Assembly (NCBI RefSeq): GCF_900156625.1
Contig: NZ_FTOB01000005.1
Location: 124,001-188,000 of the forward strand
Length of the DNA stretch: 64,000 bases
Direction of reading: 5' to 3'
Origin: Zobellia uliginosa
GTDB lineage: Bacteria; Bacteroidota; Bacteroidia; Flavobacteriales; Flavobacteriaceae
A model generated the notes under the pieces. The model was not told where the DNA came from. It ran no database searches and saw only the letters and a list, made by a program, of their open reading frames with translations. The translations under genes were made by a program, and so were the position numbers. Positions 25,408-34,387 of the stretch are shown piece after piece (the stretch's first letter is position 1; each line of letters opens with the position of its first letter).

Positions 25408-26559
25408 TCAGTCGTTCGCCAAATATAAAAATCCTTGAAACTCAAGATCTAGATCGTCTAGGGTAACTATATAGAAGTATACGCCCGAGGGAAGTCCCTT
25501 ATCGCGCGATACTACAAAGTTGTTCTGTGTAGAGTGCCCGTTGAATTCATTGGTGTAATTCCTTTTTTCAAAAACCTTGAGTCCTTCTCTGTTAAAGATC
25601 TGCATAAAATTGTTGGGCGATAAGGCCAATTCGGGAATCTCGAGAAAATCGTTGATTCCGTCACCATTGGGGGAGACGAAGTAATTTTCAAGGTCGAGAT
25701 AGTCACGGGGCTCGCCTGCGGCCGCAAAGGTAAGTACGGCGTAGTCATCGGGAACAATAGTGCCCGTAGCGGCAATGCCTTGGCTAAGGGAACCCGAAGA
25801 GACCGGCCCTCCGAGGCTTACCCATCGGTTTTCCGACTTGCTATAGCCAACAATGACCACTTCGTTGACATCGTTGGTCAATCGGCTGATATTGCTCCTT
25901 TCGTTCCAAAGCAGTTGTACGGTAGAAGGCACCGAGCCTTCTAAATGCCAGAATTCCACGGTGCTGATCCGGCCAATCTCGGCAGCCTTGTTATCGGTAT
26001 TGAACGAACCCGGTATAATGCTCGGGCTGTTCGGGTCTTCTAAATAATAGGCACATCGGGCCAGGGTATTCGGACTTTCGGAAATTAAACGCAAGGGGCG
26101 AAACTCTTGGGTATCGCCTACAGGGAACATAAAATCGGACTGGCCACTTACGCTGGCATAACCATCTACCTTACTGATATTGCTTTGTCCGTTGGGAAAG
26201 GCATTGTTCAAAAAGTTAAGGGAATTGAAGCTCTGTGCCCGATCGGTGATGACATCCCCGCTTACGAAGTTGGCATTGTTCAATACGTTCAAGGCGGTCT
26301 GTAATATGGTACCCGAACCGGTTACGAACTCAACATCGTAAAGGGTGGCGGGCAGGCTACCGCCAATGGTGCGGAGGTCGTCGCCATAAAAACCGACCAG
26401 CCCCAGGTTTTCGTCAAAGCTGCCGTCGTTGATCAGGTCGGTATGAAAGCCTATTCGCCCTCCATCGTGAACACGTAGGTTGCCGGCATTGTACAGGGCC
26501 GATTGGGCCTGTACGCCCGATACCAAAATGAGTGCCACTATGTATAGGTGTTTTTTCAT
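25408..26559 (-). CDS. T9SS type B sorting-domain (gliding-motility-associated) protein
   Basis: A 383-residue secreted protein with a signal peptide (MKKHLYIVALILVSGVQA). The last 95 residues form the CHU_C-type, type B T9SS sorting domain: ENYFVSPNGDGINDFLEI, then NFMQIFNREGLKVFEKRNY, and the end GVYFYIVTLDDLDLEFQGF. The protein is therefore predicted to cross the outer membrane by T9SS and stay at, or be released from, the surface. The central 270 residues (beta-rich, with FVSGDVITDR and FWHLEGSVPSTVQLLWNER) resemble repeats of surface proteins but give no enzymatic clue. It starts 24 bp after the fibre gene and is probably cotranscribed. Confidence 0.85.
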   Translation of the reverse strand: MKKHLYIVALILVSGVQAQSALYNAGNLRVHDGGRIGFHTDLINDGSFDENLGLVGFYGDDLRTIGGSLPATLYDVEFVTGSGTILQTALNVLNNANFVSGDVITDRAQSFNSLNFLNNAFPNGQSNISKVDGYASVSGQSDFMFPVGDTQEFRPLRLISESPNTLARCAYYLEDPNSPSIIPGSFNTDNKAAEIGRISTVEFWHLEGSVPSTVQLLWNERSNISRLTNDVNEVVIVGYSKSENRWVSLGGPVSSGSLSQGIAATGTIVPDDYAVLTFAAAGEPRDYLDLENYFVSPNGDGINDFLEIPELALSPNNFMQIFNREGLKVFEKRNYTNEFNGHSTQNNFVVSRDKGLPSGVYFYIVTLDDLDLEFQGFLYLAND

Positions 26560-26583
26560 GTGCTGCTGATGGTGCTCCGTTGA

Positions 26584-29500
26584 TTACTTCTTTAAAAGGG
26601 CCTTGATTTCTTCTAGGTCGCTTTTCATCGATTTTAATTCTTGGGCCAAGCTTTCCTTTTCGGCCTTTAGCTTGTGGATCTCTTTTTCTTGTTCAATGGT
26701 GTACAGAAAAAGTTCCTCTATTTTTTCGAGGTTCTGCAAGTTCGATTCGCTCAAGTTCCAGTGCCCTTCTTCTTGGGCTTTTGCGGCCGAGGTAACACCG
26801 GGCAGGTGATGGTTCTTTTTTATAAACGCTTCTATTTCCTTTAAATTATTGAAGTGGTAGTCTTCTTTTAAGTCTGAGCTCCCTAAAAAGTATTTTTGGA
26901 AAACGTAATCAGGTATATTATCAATTAGCGTTCCATCATAAATTACATCTCCAGAAGTAACTATATCACCATCTGCCCGAATGATTCCTGCAACATGAAG
27001 CTTTTCGGCAGGAGTAGCCGTTCCGATTCCTACGTTTTGGCTGGCATCGATTCTTAAAGCTTCCGTACCTCCTGTAGAAAATGCCAGTTGGTCAGCTGCC
27101 GCACGAAACATTCCTGTGTTTGTATCGCCGTTAAAGCGATAAGAGGGCTCGTTAATGGTGCCGTTAGAGTTCAGAAATCCTTCTGAGCGTATTGCTCCCG
27201 TAACGTGTAGTTTGTTTGCAGGGCTATCCGTTCCTATTCCGACTCTTCCAGAGCCATTAAGGGCAAAATCAAAACCAGCTAAATTGATTGTTCTGTCTTC
27301 GGTCAAGGTCATATCATTGTTTTCTAGATTTGCGGGGTCGGCCCATTCGGTTTGTCCCGTTGTGGTAGTCGATAGTACTTGCCCATTGCTACCAGCACCA
27401 TTTCGGGCAATAAGGTTGCCGTTACTGATTTCTACGTTTCCGTTGATATGTAGTTTTTCACTAGGGGAGTTAGTTCCGATGCCTAGGCGTTTGTCAGCTG
27501 TACTCCAATACAATTCCGAATTTTCATCCGTGGCGGAACCATCCGTGTCGGCAAAAAATATAGAGCCTGTAGTGCCTTTAACGGTTAGGTCGTTCAATTT
27601 GTTGATCGCCGCTTCTACATCTTCTTCATCCGCAGTGTCCCCATCAATATCTATAGGGGTGGCCAATTTTACTTTTGTGGCATTATTGTAGCTCCATGTG
27701 GCATCTGTACCATCGTAAACCAATAATTGGTCTGCTGTGCCGCCTGAAGGTAGGGCTACATCTGAAACATCTTTCCATGTTACGGCACCAGTGCCGGTTG
27801 AGGTTAATACTTGACCATCATCACCCCGATCTCCCGCTATTTCTATACCGTTGTATAGTACAATGTCCTTGTTATTTTTAACGGTAAAGGCCTTGTCGGT
27901 TAGTTCAGGTTTTTCGCTGTCACCATTGTCGTCGGAGTTTTGTAAAAAGTGAAAATCACCTCGCGCAGAGCTGGCTGTTCTTTCATAAATCAAGCCTCCC
28001 TTGCCGTAAGTTCCTGTACCTTCTGATACCCCAACTACAGAAAAAAGAATTCCTGACGAAGCTCCTATTTGATTACTTTCATTTATGAGTTGTAATGGGA
28101 AAGTGGTTCCCATGGATAAAGGAGGTCGTTCAGCTATAACCACTTTTGAGTTATTACTGACCTTACTAGCCGTACCTTGATTTGGAACTCCTTTTTTCAA
28201 TCCCACAAACAACGCACCGGATTTAAATCTACTGGCGGGGTTCCAGATTAAGCCGCCATCATCTTGGTAGTCCGGTGTTTCCTCTGTTGATGTTGGTTTA
28301 TTGTCTGTGCCTGCAAAAAATATGGTATTGGGTTCCCCCGTATGCTCCCCCGGAGCGGCTTCTACGATCCAAGAAGTGGTGTCGACGTCCCATCGCATGA
28401 CATCGCCATCGTCGGTCGCCCCCATATCGCTTAGGTCTTCTAGCTTGATCGTAGCGTTCTCTATTTTGTCGGAGTCAATAGCTTCTTCCTCTATGGTAAG
28501 CAGCCCGGTATTATCAAGGGTGGCGTCTCCGCTCATTACCACCTCTTGCGCTTCGTTGGAGGCATTGCCCATGAGAATGTTCCCGTCGGTCAAGGTTTTG
28601 GTTGCGGTTATTTCATCATCCACATATTTTTTGGTGGCGGCGTCTTGATCGGCGGTGGGAGCGCCCAAATTGTTGATGGTCGCTCCCCCGGCATCTTTGC
28701 CTTCACCCAAGACCGCGGAAAGGTTGGGGGTAGTGGCACCTGATGGTATCGGAGCCCAAGTAAGTGCGTCGGTGTCTTTATCGGTGATCAACATTTGATT
28801 GGCCGGGGTGACCAAGGGCGTGGCGGGTACGATGTCGATGTCAATTTCATTGTTGGCGGCATCATTCGTTACGGAGATAAATCCCGAAGTGCCTGCGTTT
28901 ATACTTTTAAAAGGGAGGTCCGCCCCGCTTTTGGGCAATACCACGCCTACACCACCTGCACCTGAGTTGGAGGAGGTATTCGCCTCACCGCCGGCACTAA
29001 GGCCATCGACCTCGCTCTGGATTTCTACAATGGCATCCTGAACGTTCGTACTGGTGGTGTTGCCTGTGGCAGTGAAGGGTACTTCGGTAGCCGTTTGGTC
29101 GTCGTCTCCGCCTCCGGCCAAGGGGCTTAAATCGACCGTGGTAAGGTTGCCCGGTTCCGTAATCACCAATTCATTGGCGGCATTAAGAACGGCACCGGTG
29201 ATAAGCTCATTGGTAGTGCTTCCGTCAACTTCGTTGGGTACGTTGATCCTGTATTCGTCCCCTACCACCCCGGTACCGCTAACGGTGGTATTGGTGCCGT
29301 TCACGATCTTGGTGTCCGAACCGCTGGAGGTCGGTAGGGTGACCGAGCCTCCTCCCCGTGATAAGGTGAGTTCGTTGGTGGTTGTGTTTAGATTTAGTAA
29401 TTGTATTTCGTTCGTAGCGTTCGTGTCGCCGTCAGCAGCAATGGCCGTTGTGTTGGCGGCAATATTGTTTTCCAAGGTAGAGGCGTCGAAAAAGGCGGCC

Positions 29501-30120
29501 CCATTGGCATCGGGCGTAATGCTGTTGCCCGCATCGGGGCTGACGATATCGGCACCGGTGATAAAACCTTGGTCATTGGTAAAATCGCTGAGGTTGATGT
29601 TGTCATTATCGAGGGCAAAGGCCCCCACGGAATTTTCCGCTAGTTTGTTTTGTGTAACCGAATTGTCAGAAAGCTTGTTCTGTCCGATCGAACCGTCTTG
29701 AATATCTATTCCATTGATGCCCCCATCACGGATCTGTTCGCTGTTGATACTGTTCGGGGCGATCTCTATCGTGTTTCCGTTTGGCGTAGGCGTAATGGCT
29801 ATAGTGCTTTCGGCGTTCAGTTCCGGGTCGGTAATTAGGCCGCCCGCGGCTTCGCACATACTGATCCAGGCGGTGCCATCGTAATAATATATACAATCGG
29901 CCGTGGTGTTGTAGACCATGGCTCCGCGATTGGGAACAATGCTGGCCATTTGCGACTCGTCTACCCGAGTTATGACCAGAACCTTGTTCGAACTTTCTAG
30001 CTCTAAAATAGAGGAAGGGTCTATGGTTTGTGGATTGTCACCGATTTTTACCTGGGCTTGGGCAAAACCTATGATAAAGAAACCAATTAAGAATAAGGGT
30101 ATTGAAATGCGCTTTTGCAT
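26584..30120 (-). CDS. very large secreted fibre-like protein with coiled-coil C-terminus
   Basis: A 1178-residue exported protein starting MQKRISIPLFLIGFFIIGFAQA. After an N-terminal 'VKIGDNPQTIDPSSILELES' opening, a long low-complexity Asn/Thr/Gly/Asp-rich region follows. It contains repeated 'IGTxSPxEKLHVxG' units (three clear copies in the last third, e.g. IGTATPAEKLHVAG) and 'GQVLSxTxTGxxxW' units. The C-terminal 130 residues (DYVFQKYFLG, HHLPGVTSA, LEKIEELFLYTIEQEKEIHKL) end in a coiled coil. This is the tail-fibre-like architecture common in Bacteroidota, probably a trimeric surface fibre. An in-frame ATG nine codons upstream (30147) is possible. It has no sorting domain of its own; the next gene does. 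Confidence 0.8.
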   Translation of the reverse strand: MQKRISIPLFLIGFFIIGFAQAQVKIGDNPQTIDPSSILELESSNKVLVITRVDESQMASIVPNRGAMVYNTTADCIYYYDGTAWISMCEAAGGLITDPELNAESTIAITPTPNGNTIEIAPNSINSEQIRDGGINGIDIQDGSIGQNKLSDNSVTQNKLAENSVGAFALDNDNINLSDFTNDQGFITGADIVSPDAGNSITPDANGAAFFDASTLENNIAANTTAIAADGDTNATNEIQLLNLNTTTNELTLSRGGGSVTLPTSSGSDTKIVNGTNTTVSGTGVVGDEYRINVPNEVDGSTTNELITGAVLNAANELVITEPGNLTTVDLSPLAGGGDDDQTATEVPFTATGNTTSTNVQDAIVEIQSEVDGLSAGGEANTSSNSGAGGVGVVLPKSGADLPFKSINAGTSGFISVTNDAANNEIDIDIVPATPLVTPANQMLITDKDTDALTWAPIPSGATTPNLSAVLGEGKDAGGATINNLGAPTADQDAATKKYVDDEITATKTLTDGNILMGNASNEAQEVVMSGDATLDNTGLLTIEEEAIDSDKIENATIKLEDLSDMGATDDGDVMRWDVDTTSWIVEAAPGEHTGEPNTIFFAGTDNKPTSTEETPDYQDDGGLIWNPASRFKSGALFVGLKKGVPNQGTASKVSNNSKVVIAERPPLSMGTTFPLQLINESNQIGASSGILFSVVGVSEGTGTYGKGGLIYERTASSARGDFHFLQNSDDNGDSEKPELTDKAFTVKNNKDIVLYNGIEIAGDRGDDGQVLTSTGTGAVTWKDVSDVALPSGGTADQLLVYDGTDATWSYNNATKVKLATPIDIDGDTADEEDVEAAINKLNDLTVKGTTGSIFFADTDGSATDENSELYWSTADKRLGIGTNSPSEKLHINGNVEISNGNLIARNGAGSNGQVLSTTTTGQTEWADPANLENNDMTLTEDRTINLAGFDFALNGSGRVGIGTDSPANKLHVTGAIRSEGFLNSNGTINEPSYRFNGDTNTGMFRAAADQLAFSTGGTEALRIDASQNVGIGTATPAEKLHVAGIIRADGDIVTSGDVIYDGTLIDNIPDYVFQKYFLGSSDLKEDYHFNNLKEIEAFIKKNHHLPGVTSAAKAQEEGHWNLSESNLQNLEKIEELFLYTIEQEKEIHKLKAEKESLAQELKSMKSDLEEIKALLKK

Positions 30121-30147
30121 ACAATTTCGATTTAAGGTGTTAAGCAT

Positions 30148-30480
30148 ATTAGGGTCAACAAAAATAAACTTATCTCATAATTTATCTAATTTAACAAGAC
30201 AAACTACTTGTTCGTCAGGCTAAAAGGATTACAATGGGCAGTAAAAGGCCATCGATAACATGGTTTTGGCCGCGATTACGAATTAACAAAAGTTTAGAGG
30301 GCATGGTTTTTTTAAGACCGAAACATGTATTTTCTTTATAAACTCGTTTAAAAAGGAATCGACACGGAACGCTTTCTTAACTATTGTACGAATGTACTAT
30401 GAATAAAGTTGCCCCGAATCTATTTTTAAACCGACCAATACTTTGACCAATTATAGAACGCTTACAACTAAAACAACCAA
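30148..30480. other. 333-bp divergent region between fibre operon and paralogue array
   Basis: AT-rich, with no reading frame. It must hold the promoters of both blocks. Only the -7 box at 30159-30166 is recognisable; a TTTG with a nearby TA-rich segment around 30440-30460 may belong to the plus-strand array. Confidence 0.45.
30159..30166 (-). promoter_or_regulatory. candidate -7 box of the fibre operon
   Basis: TATTTTTG on the minus strand, 39 bp before the chosen start codon. No clear -33 element at the usual distance. Confidence 0.35.
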
Positions 30481-31230
30481 ATGAGAAATATCCCTACCCT
30501 GGTTTTCATACTTTTTACCTTTTTGAACGTGTCGGCCCAAGACGATGACCGATCCTTGTTGAGAGGTACGGTGCTTTACCGAAGTATTAGTGTCCCTAAT
30601 GAAAATGTCATCAATATTACGGCCGAGAATGCCGTCATTTCAGATGAAAAAGGGCAGTTTGCCATTATGGCCAAGGCTGGGGACGAGTTGGCCTTTACCG
30701 CTATAAACTATCAGATGGAAGTAATAAAGGTCACCGAAGAGATCATAAAGAAGGGGCGCCTTGTCGTTGAGGTGACCGAAAAGGTGACCGAACTCGACGA
30801 GGTGGTGGTAAGCCCTGAAAACGAGGAGAAGTTCTTAAAAATGCAGAATGAGGAATTTAAAAAGGTAGAGTACGATATCGACCGTTCTACCGAAGTTGAA
30901 AATATAGCCTTGAGCCAGGTGGATAGGGGGATGAAAGATGGCCTCAATTTTGTCAACATCTTTAAGGCTTTGGCCAAATCGGGGAAAGGCGACAACGCTG
31001 AGAGTCGGCCCCGTATGAAGATGAGCGAAGTGCTAAGACAGGTGTATGACGATGAGTTTTTTGTGGCCGACCTTAAATTACCACAGGCGGCTATTGACGA
31101 TTTTTTACAATATGTAGATACTCACGAACCCGAATATGCCCTGCTCTTGAAAAAGAACGAATTTGAATTGATCGATTTTCTGGTCAACAAGAGTAAGGCC
31201 TATCGAGAACAAATAAATGAAGAGAAATAG
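30481..31230 (+). CDS. exported carboxypeptidase-regulatory-like protein, array member 1
   Basis: A 249-residue protein with a signal peptide (MRNIPTLVFILFTFLNVSA). The first 100 mature residues form the CarboxypepD_reg-like beta domain: LRGTVLYRSISVPNENVIN, ISDEKGQFAIMAKAGDELAF, then a VTELDEVVVSP exit strand. A charged linker follows, then the C-terminal module LPQAAIDDFLQYVD...LIDFLVNKSKAYREQ shared with the next three genes. It is the most divergent of the four. Its last 14 bases overlap the next start, so translation is coupled. The domain usually introduces TonB-dependent receptors, but here it stands alone; function is unknown. Confidence 0.85.
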   Translation: MRNIPTLVFILFTFLNVSAQDDDRSLLRGTVLYRSISVPNENVINITAENAVISDEKGQFAIMAKAGDELAFTAINYQMEVIKVTEEIIKKGRLVVEVTEKVTELDEVVVSPENEEKFLKMQNEEFKKVEYDIDRSTEVENIALSQVDRGMKDGLNFVNIFKALAKSGKGDNAESRPRMKMSEVLRQVYDDEFFVADLKLPQAAIDDFLQYVDTHEPEYALLLKKNEFELIDFLVNKSKAYREQINEEK

Positions 31231-31999
31231 TTTTCTTTTTGCTATTTTTTTTGTGGTCTTGGCACGTCTTGCTGCCCAAGACCTTATTTCCGTTGAACTT
31301 GAGGGTCGCGTTTACAGTAAAGACGGCGATGTGGCCGCTACCCATGTTCTGAATACCACCACGAAAAAAGCTACCATTACCGATATTGACGGTTTTTTTG
31401 ATATAGCCGTTAAGTTGAACGATACCTTGGTGTTTTCCGCCGTACAGTACAAGCGCAAGGAAATTGTGATTTCCATGGGCATTTTGGAAAGCAAGTTCAT
31501 AATGATTCCCCTAGAAGAGGCCCTGACCGAATTGGATGAGGTGATCGTAACGCCCTACAGCCTGTCAGGACATATAGCGAGCGACCTTCAGACCTTACAG
31601 ATCGAACCCGTGGTAACGGCTTCTACCTTGGGCCTGCCCAATGCCTTTGTGGTGCCGATGGGTAAGGCCGAACGCGAGCTTCGGGCGGCCACGGCAAACC
31701 CCTATATGAGTTTAGATCCCCTGATCAATACCATTACCGGGCGCAAGAAGATGTTGAAGGCCCGCGTAAAACGCAATGAGAAATACGAACGGACCCAACG
31801 CGTGCGCGAGTTTTATGTAGATTCGCTCTATACCGTAGAGCTGAAGATTGCCCAAGATAAAATCGATGATTTTCTGTATTTCTGTGAGGTCGATTCGGCC
31901 TTCCAGCAAATTGTGGATACCCATGACCGATTGCGAATATGGGACTTTATGAAGCGGAAAAGTGTAGTATACCGCAGGAACCATAGGGAGGAAGAGTAA
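31217..31999 (+). CDS. exported carboxypeptidase-regulatory-like protein, array member 2
   Basis: A 260-residue paralogue with a signal peptide. Shared blocks are LEGRVYSKDGDVAATHVLNT, TITDIDGFFDIAVKLNDTLV, FSAVQYKRKEIVIS and LTELDEVIVTPYSLSGHIAS, followed by EPVVTASTLGLPNA. It has a basic middle segment (TGRKKMLKARVKRNEKY) and the C-terminal module KIAQDKIDDFLYFCEVDSAF...WDFMKRKSVVYRRN. It overlaps member 1 by 14 bases and is followed by member 3 after 57 bases. It is clearly closest to member 3. Confidence 0.87.
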   Translation: MKRNSFLFAIFFVVLARLAAQDLISVELEGRVYSKDGDVAATHVLNTTTKKATITDIDGFFDIAVKLNDTLVFSAVQYKRKEIVISMGILESKFIMIPLEEALTELDEVIVTPYSLSGHIASDLQTLQIEPVVTASTLGLPNAFVVPMGKAERELRAATANPYMSLDPLINTITGRKKMLKARVKRNEKYERTQRVREFYVDSLYTVELKIAQDKIDDFLYFCEVDSAFQQIVDTHDRLRIWDFMKRKSVVYRRNHREEE

Positions 32000-32056
32000 T
32001 TGGCTTGGCTGGTAAAAAGTCGTGCTTCAATAGTGTAGGGCTAAAACGTTTCGGAT

Positions 32057-32887
32057 ATGAAATCTTTACAAGGACTTCTTTTTACAAGTGTAATGCTGGT
32101 GGTTTCTACCGTGGGAAAGGCCCAAAGTTCCGAAACCTTAGAGGGACGTGTGTACAGCGATAACAATGATGTGTCGGGAACCCATGTGTTGAATACGACG
32201 ACCAATAGGGCTACGATAACCGATGCCAACGGCTTTTTTGATATTGTGGTACGGCTTAATGATACCTTGGTGTTTTCCGCCGTACAGTACAAACGCAAGG
32301 AAATCGTGGTTTCTGAAAGTGTTCTTGAGAGCAAGTTGTTGTTGATTCCCCTAGAAGAGGCCCTGAACGAATTAGATGAGGTAGTCGTAACGCCTTACAA
32401 CTTATCGGGCCATATGGCGAGCGACCTGAAAAACCTCGAAATAGACCCGGTGGTGACGGCTTCTACCTTGGGGCTTCCCAATGCCCATGCCAAAAGATGG
32501 ACCCAAAGCGAGCGTTTGCTCCGCGAGGCTTCGGCCATGTCGGTGACCGGAACCACATCGGGTCTGGGTGCGGGTGGGGCGGTTTCCTTGAATCCTATTA
32601 TAAACGGAATTACCGGACGTACCAAAATGCTCAAGAAACGTGTGAAACGCGATCGGGCCTATTCAAGAACCGAAAGGGTGCGGGCGTTTTATGTAGATTC
32701 GCTCTATACCACCGAATTAAAGATTCCCCAAGATAAAATCGATGATTTTCTATACTTCTGTGAGGTCGATGCCGATTTTCAGAAAGTAGTGGATGGCCAC
32801 GATCGATTAAAAATTTGGACTTTTATGAAGCGGAAAAGTGTGGTCTACCGTAAAAATTACGAAGCATACGAAGAAGGGGAAGATTAA
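32057..32887 (+). CDS. exported carboxypeptidase-regulatory-like protein, array member 3
   Basis: A 276-residue paralogue, starting MKSLQGLLFTSVMLVVSTVGKAQ. The N-terminal beta domain is nearly identical to member 2 over some 110 residues (VYSDNNDVSGTHVLNTT, FSAVQYKRKEIVVSESVLESK, LNELDEVVVTPYNLSGHMAS). The middle differs by a Gly/Ser/Ala-rich insert (SVTGTTSGLGAGGAVSLNP) before TGRTKMLKKRVKRD. The C-terminal module KIPQDKIDDFLYFCEVDADF is again very similar. This pattern of conserved ends with a variable middle points to recent duplication. Confidence 0.87.
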   Translation: MKSLQGLLFTSVMLVVSTVGKAQSSETLEGRVYSDNNDVSGTHVLNTTTNRATITDANGFFDIVVRLNDTLVFSAVQYKRKEIVVSESVLESKLLLIPLEEALNELDEVVVTPYNLSGHMASDLKNLEIDPVVTASTLGLPNAHAKRWTQSERLLREASAMSVTGTTSGLGAGGAVSLNPIINGITGRTKMLKKRVKRDRAYSRTERVRAFYVDSLYTTELKIPQDKIDDFLYFCEVDADFQKVVDGHDRLKIWTFMKRKSVVYRKNYEAYEEGED

Positions 32888-32939
32888 CATTAGGGTTGAG
32901 GTATTTTCTTCTTTTGGGGAATTAATTAAAACGGAACCT

Positions 32940-33770
32940 ATGAAGCCATGGCTAAAATTAGCTTTTGTGAGTGCCATAAACTTGACGGCCCATGCTTCGT
33001 ATGCCCAAGAACCGATTACTTTAGAGGGGCGTGTGTATAGCGAAAACATAGATGTTTCCGCCACCCACGTGTTGAACACCACAAGCAAAAAGGCGACTAT
33101 AACAAGGGGCGATGGTTTTTTTGATATCGTAGTTCGCCTGAATGATACCCTGGTCTTCTCGGCCGTGCAATTTAAAAGGAAGGAAGTAGTGGTTACCCCA
33201 TCGGTTTTGGAAAGTAAATTGCTCATAGTGCCCCTGCAGGAAGTCTTGACCCAGTTGGAAGAGGTGGTGGTAACCCCGTATAACTTGACCGGCGACATGG
33301 GGAGGGACCTAGATCGGGTGCCGGTCACTTCTGTAATTACATCGCACTCCTTGGGGCTCCTAAACAAAAAGGCAAGGCTTAGGCCTAAAGGTATGGGGGT
33401 AACCTTGCGATTGAACAAATACCTCAATCTGGTAACGGGATATGACACCCTTGCCTTAAGGCCCGATATCCGTCTCGATTTAAAGATCGTTAGGCTGGCC
33501 GACGATATATCGGGGCGGACCAAGGATTTGGAAAAGTATAAAACCCTTGTGGGCGAGCTTGATCAAATTGAGGCCATACGATTGTTCTTTACCGACTTCG
33601 TTTTTGTAGGTACCTTAAAAATTCCCGAAGCCCATATAAACGATTTTTTAAACTACTGTATGGTCGATAAAGCATATAAGGAAGTTGCGAAGGCCGACGA
33701 CATGGCTTCCGTATATGGGCTGATGGAAGCAAAGGCCCCAGGATATAGAAAAAATAACGGCTTGGAATAA
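32940..33770 (+). CDS. exported carboxypeptidase-regulatory-like protein, array member 4
   Basis: A 276-residue paralogue. The ATG at 32940 gives a clean signal peptide (MKPWLKLAFVSAINLTAHASYAQ); an upstream in-frame ATG overlaps member 3 and gives a non-secretory start, so I reject it. Shared blocks: LEGRVYSENIDVSATHVLNT, DGFFDIVVRLNDTLVFSAVQ and LEEVVVTPYNLTGDMGRDL. The middle replaces the Gly-rich insert with a longer unique segment, and the C-terminal module is KIPEAHINDFLNYCMVDKAY, with no FMKRKSVVYR but GLMEAKAPGYRKN. Confidence 0.86.
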   Translation: MKPWLKLAFVSAINLTAHASYAQEPITLEGRVYSENIDVSATHVLNTTSKKATITRGDGFFDIVVRLNDTLVFSAVQFKRKEVVVTPSVLESKLLIVPLQEVLTQLEEVVVTPYNLTGDMGRDLDRVPVTSVITSHSLGLLNKKARLRPKGMGVTLRLNKYLNLVTGYDTLALRPDIRLDLKIVRLADDISGRTKDLEKYKTLVGELDQIEAIRLFFTDFVFVGTLKIPEAHINDFLNYCMVDKAYKEVAKADDMASVYGLMEAKAPGYRKNNGLE

Positions 33771-33795
33771 TGCGGTTTTTGGCATAACATTTGCC

Positions 33796-33803
33796 TATTT
33801 TTG
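33796..33803 (+). promoter_or_regulatory. candidate -7 box for the DUF6702 gene
   Basis: TATTTTTG (TAnnTTTG) 17 bp before the chosen ATG at 33821. It lies downstream of an in-frame ATG at 33791, which argues for the shorter start. Confidence 0.45.
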
Positions 33804-33820
33804 CGATAGAAAATGAGATT

Positions 33821-34327
33821 ATGAAGTCTTTGAAAAAGTTGCTTGTACTATTGCTGCTTCCTTTAATGGCCTTTACGGCCGCCCATAAGTTCTACGTAAG
33901 CGTAACCAACGTAAACTATTCCGAAAAGGATAAGGCCTTACAGATTACCTCCCGCATTTTTATCGATGACCTAGACAAATTGCTGCTTGAGCGCTACGAC
34001 TTAAAGGCGCAATTGGCAACCGGGGAAGAATCGCCATTGGCCGATGCCTATCTAGAAAAATACCTAAGGGCCAAATTTGTAATAGAGGTCAACGGCAACA
34101 ATGCCGACTATACATACATCGGTAAGAAGTACGACGCCGATGTGGTGATTTTCTATATCGAGGTTCCCAACGTCGATAAGGCCACTTTGAAATCGGTGCA
34201 AATAGAGAACGAAATCTTGACCGACCTCTTTGACGAGCAACAAAATGTAGTACATTTTAAGATAGGTGACCAGAAAAAAAGCTTTGTTTTGGTCAAATCT
34301 CGTACTAAAGGAATGTTAAACTTGTAA
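33821..34327 (+). CDS. exported DUF6702-like protein
   Basis: A 168-residue secreted or periplasmic protein with a signal peptide (MKSLKKLLVLLLLPLMAFTA). The mature sequence begins AHKFYVSVTNVNYSEKDKAL, then ITSRIFIDDLDKLLLERYDL, and ends SFVLVKSRTKGMLNL. I recall this as the DUF6702 pattern of flavobacteria, where it often precedes an M1-type peptidase gene as it does here. No catalytic residues are evident. The gap to the M1 gene is 60 bp. Confidence 0.78.
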   Translation: MKSLKKLLVLLLLPLMAFTAAHKFYVSVTNVNYSEKDKALQITSRIFIDDLDKLLLERYDLKAQLATGEESPLADAYLEKYLRAKFVIEVNGNNADYTYIGKKYDADVVIFYIEVPNVDKATLKSVQIENEILTDLFDEQQNVVHFKIGDQKKSFVLVKSRTKGMLNL

Positions 34328-34387
34328 CATATAGGCGACTATTCCTTAAAATATTTTATTTTTCGCGGATTAAAACCACACAGACAT

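Noticed and set aside
28301-29701. Long plus-strand frames opposite the fibre gene
   Set aside because: They are antisense shadows of a low-complexity, Thr/Asn-rich protein and have no start signals or family features.
26603-30147. Repetitive sequence of the fibre gene as a DNA repeat array or CRISPR
   Set aside because: Repeats are protein-level, degenerate and unevenly spaced; no constant repeat-spacer pattern.
32838-32939. Upstream ATG for array member 4, overlapping member 3
   Set aside because: It yields a basic, non-secretory start; the ATG at 32940 gives a clean signal peptide as in the paralogues.
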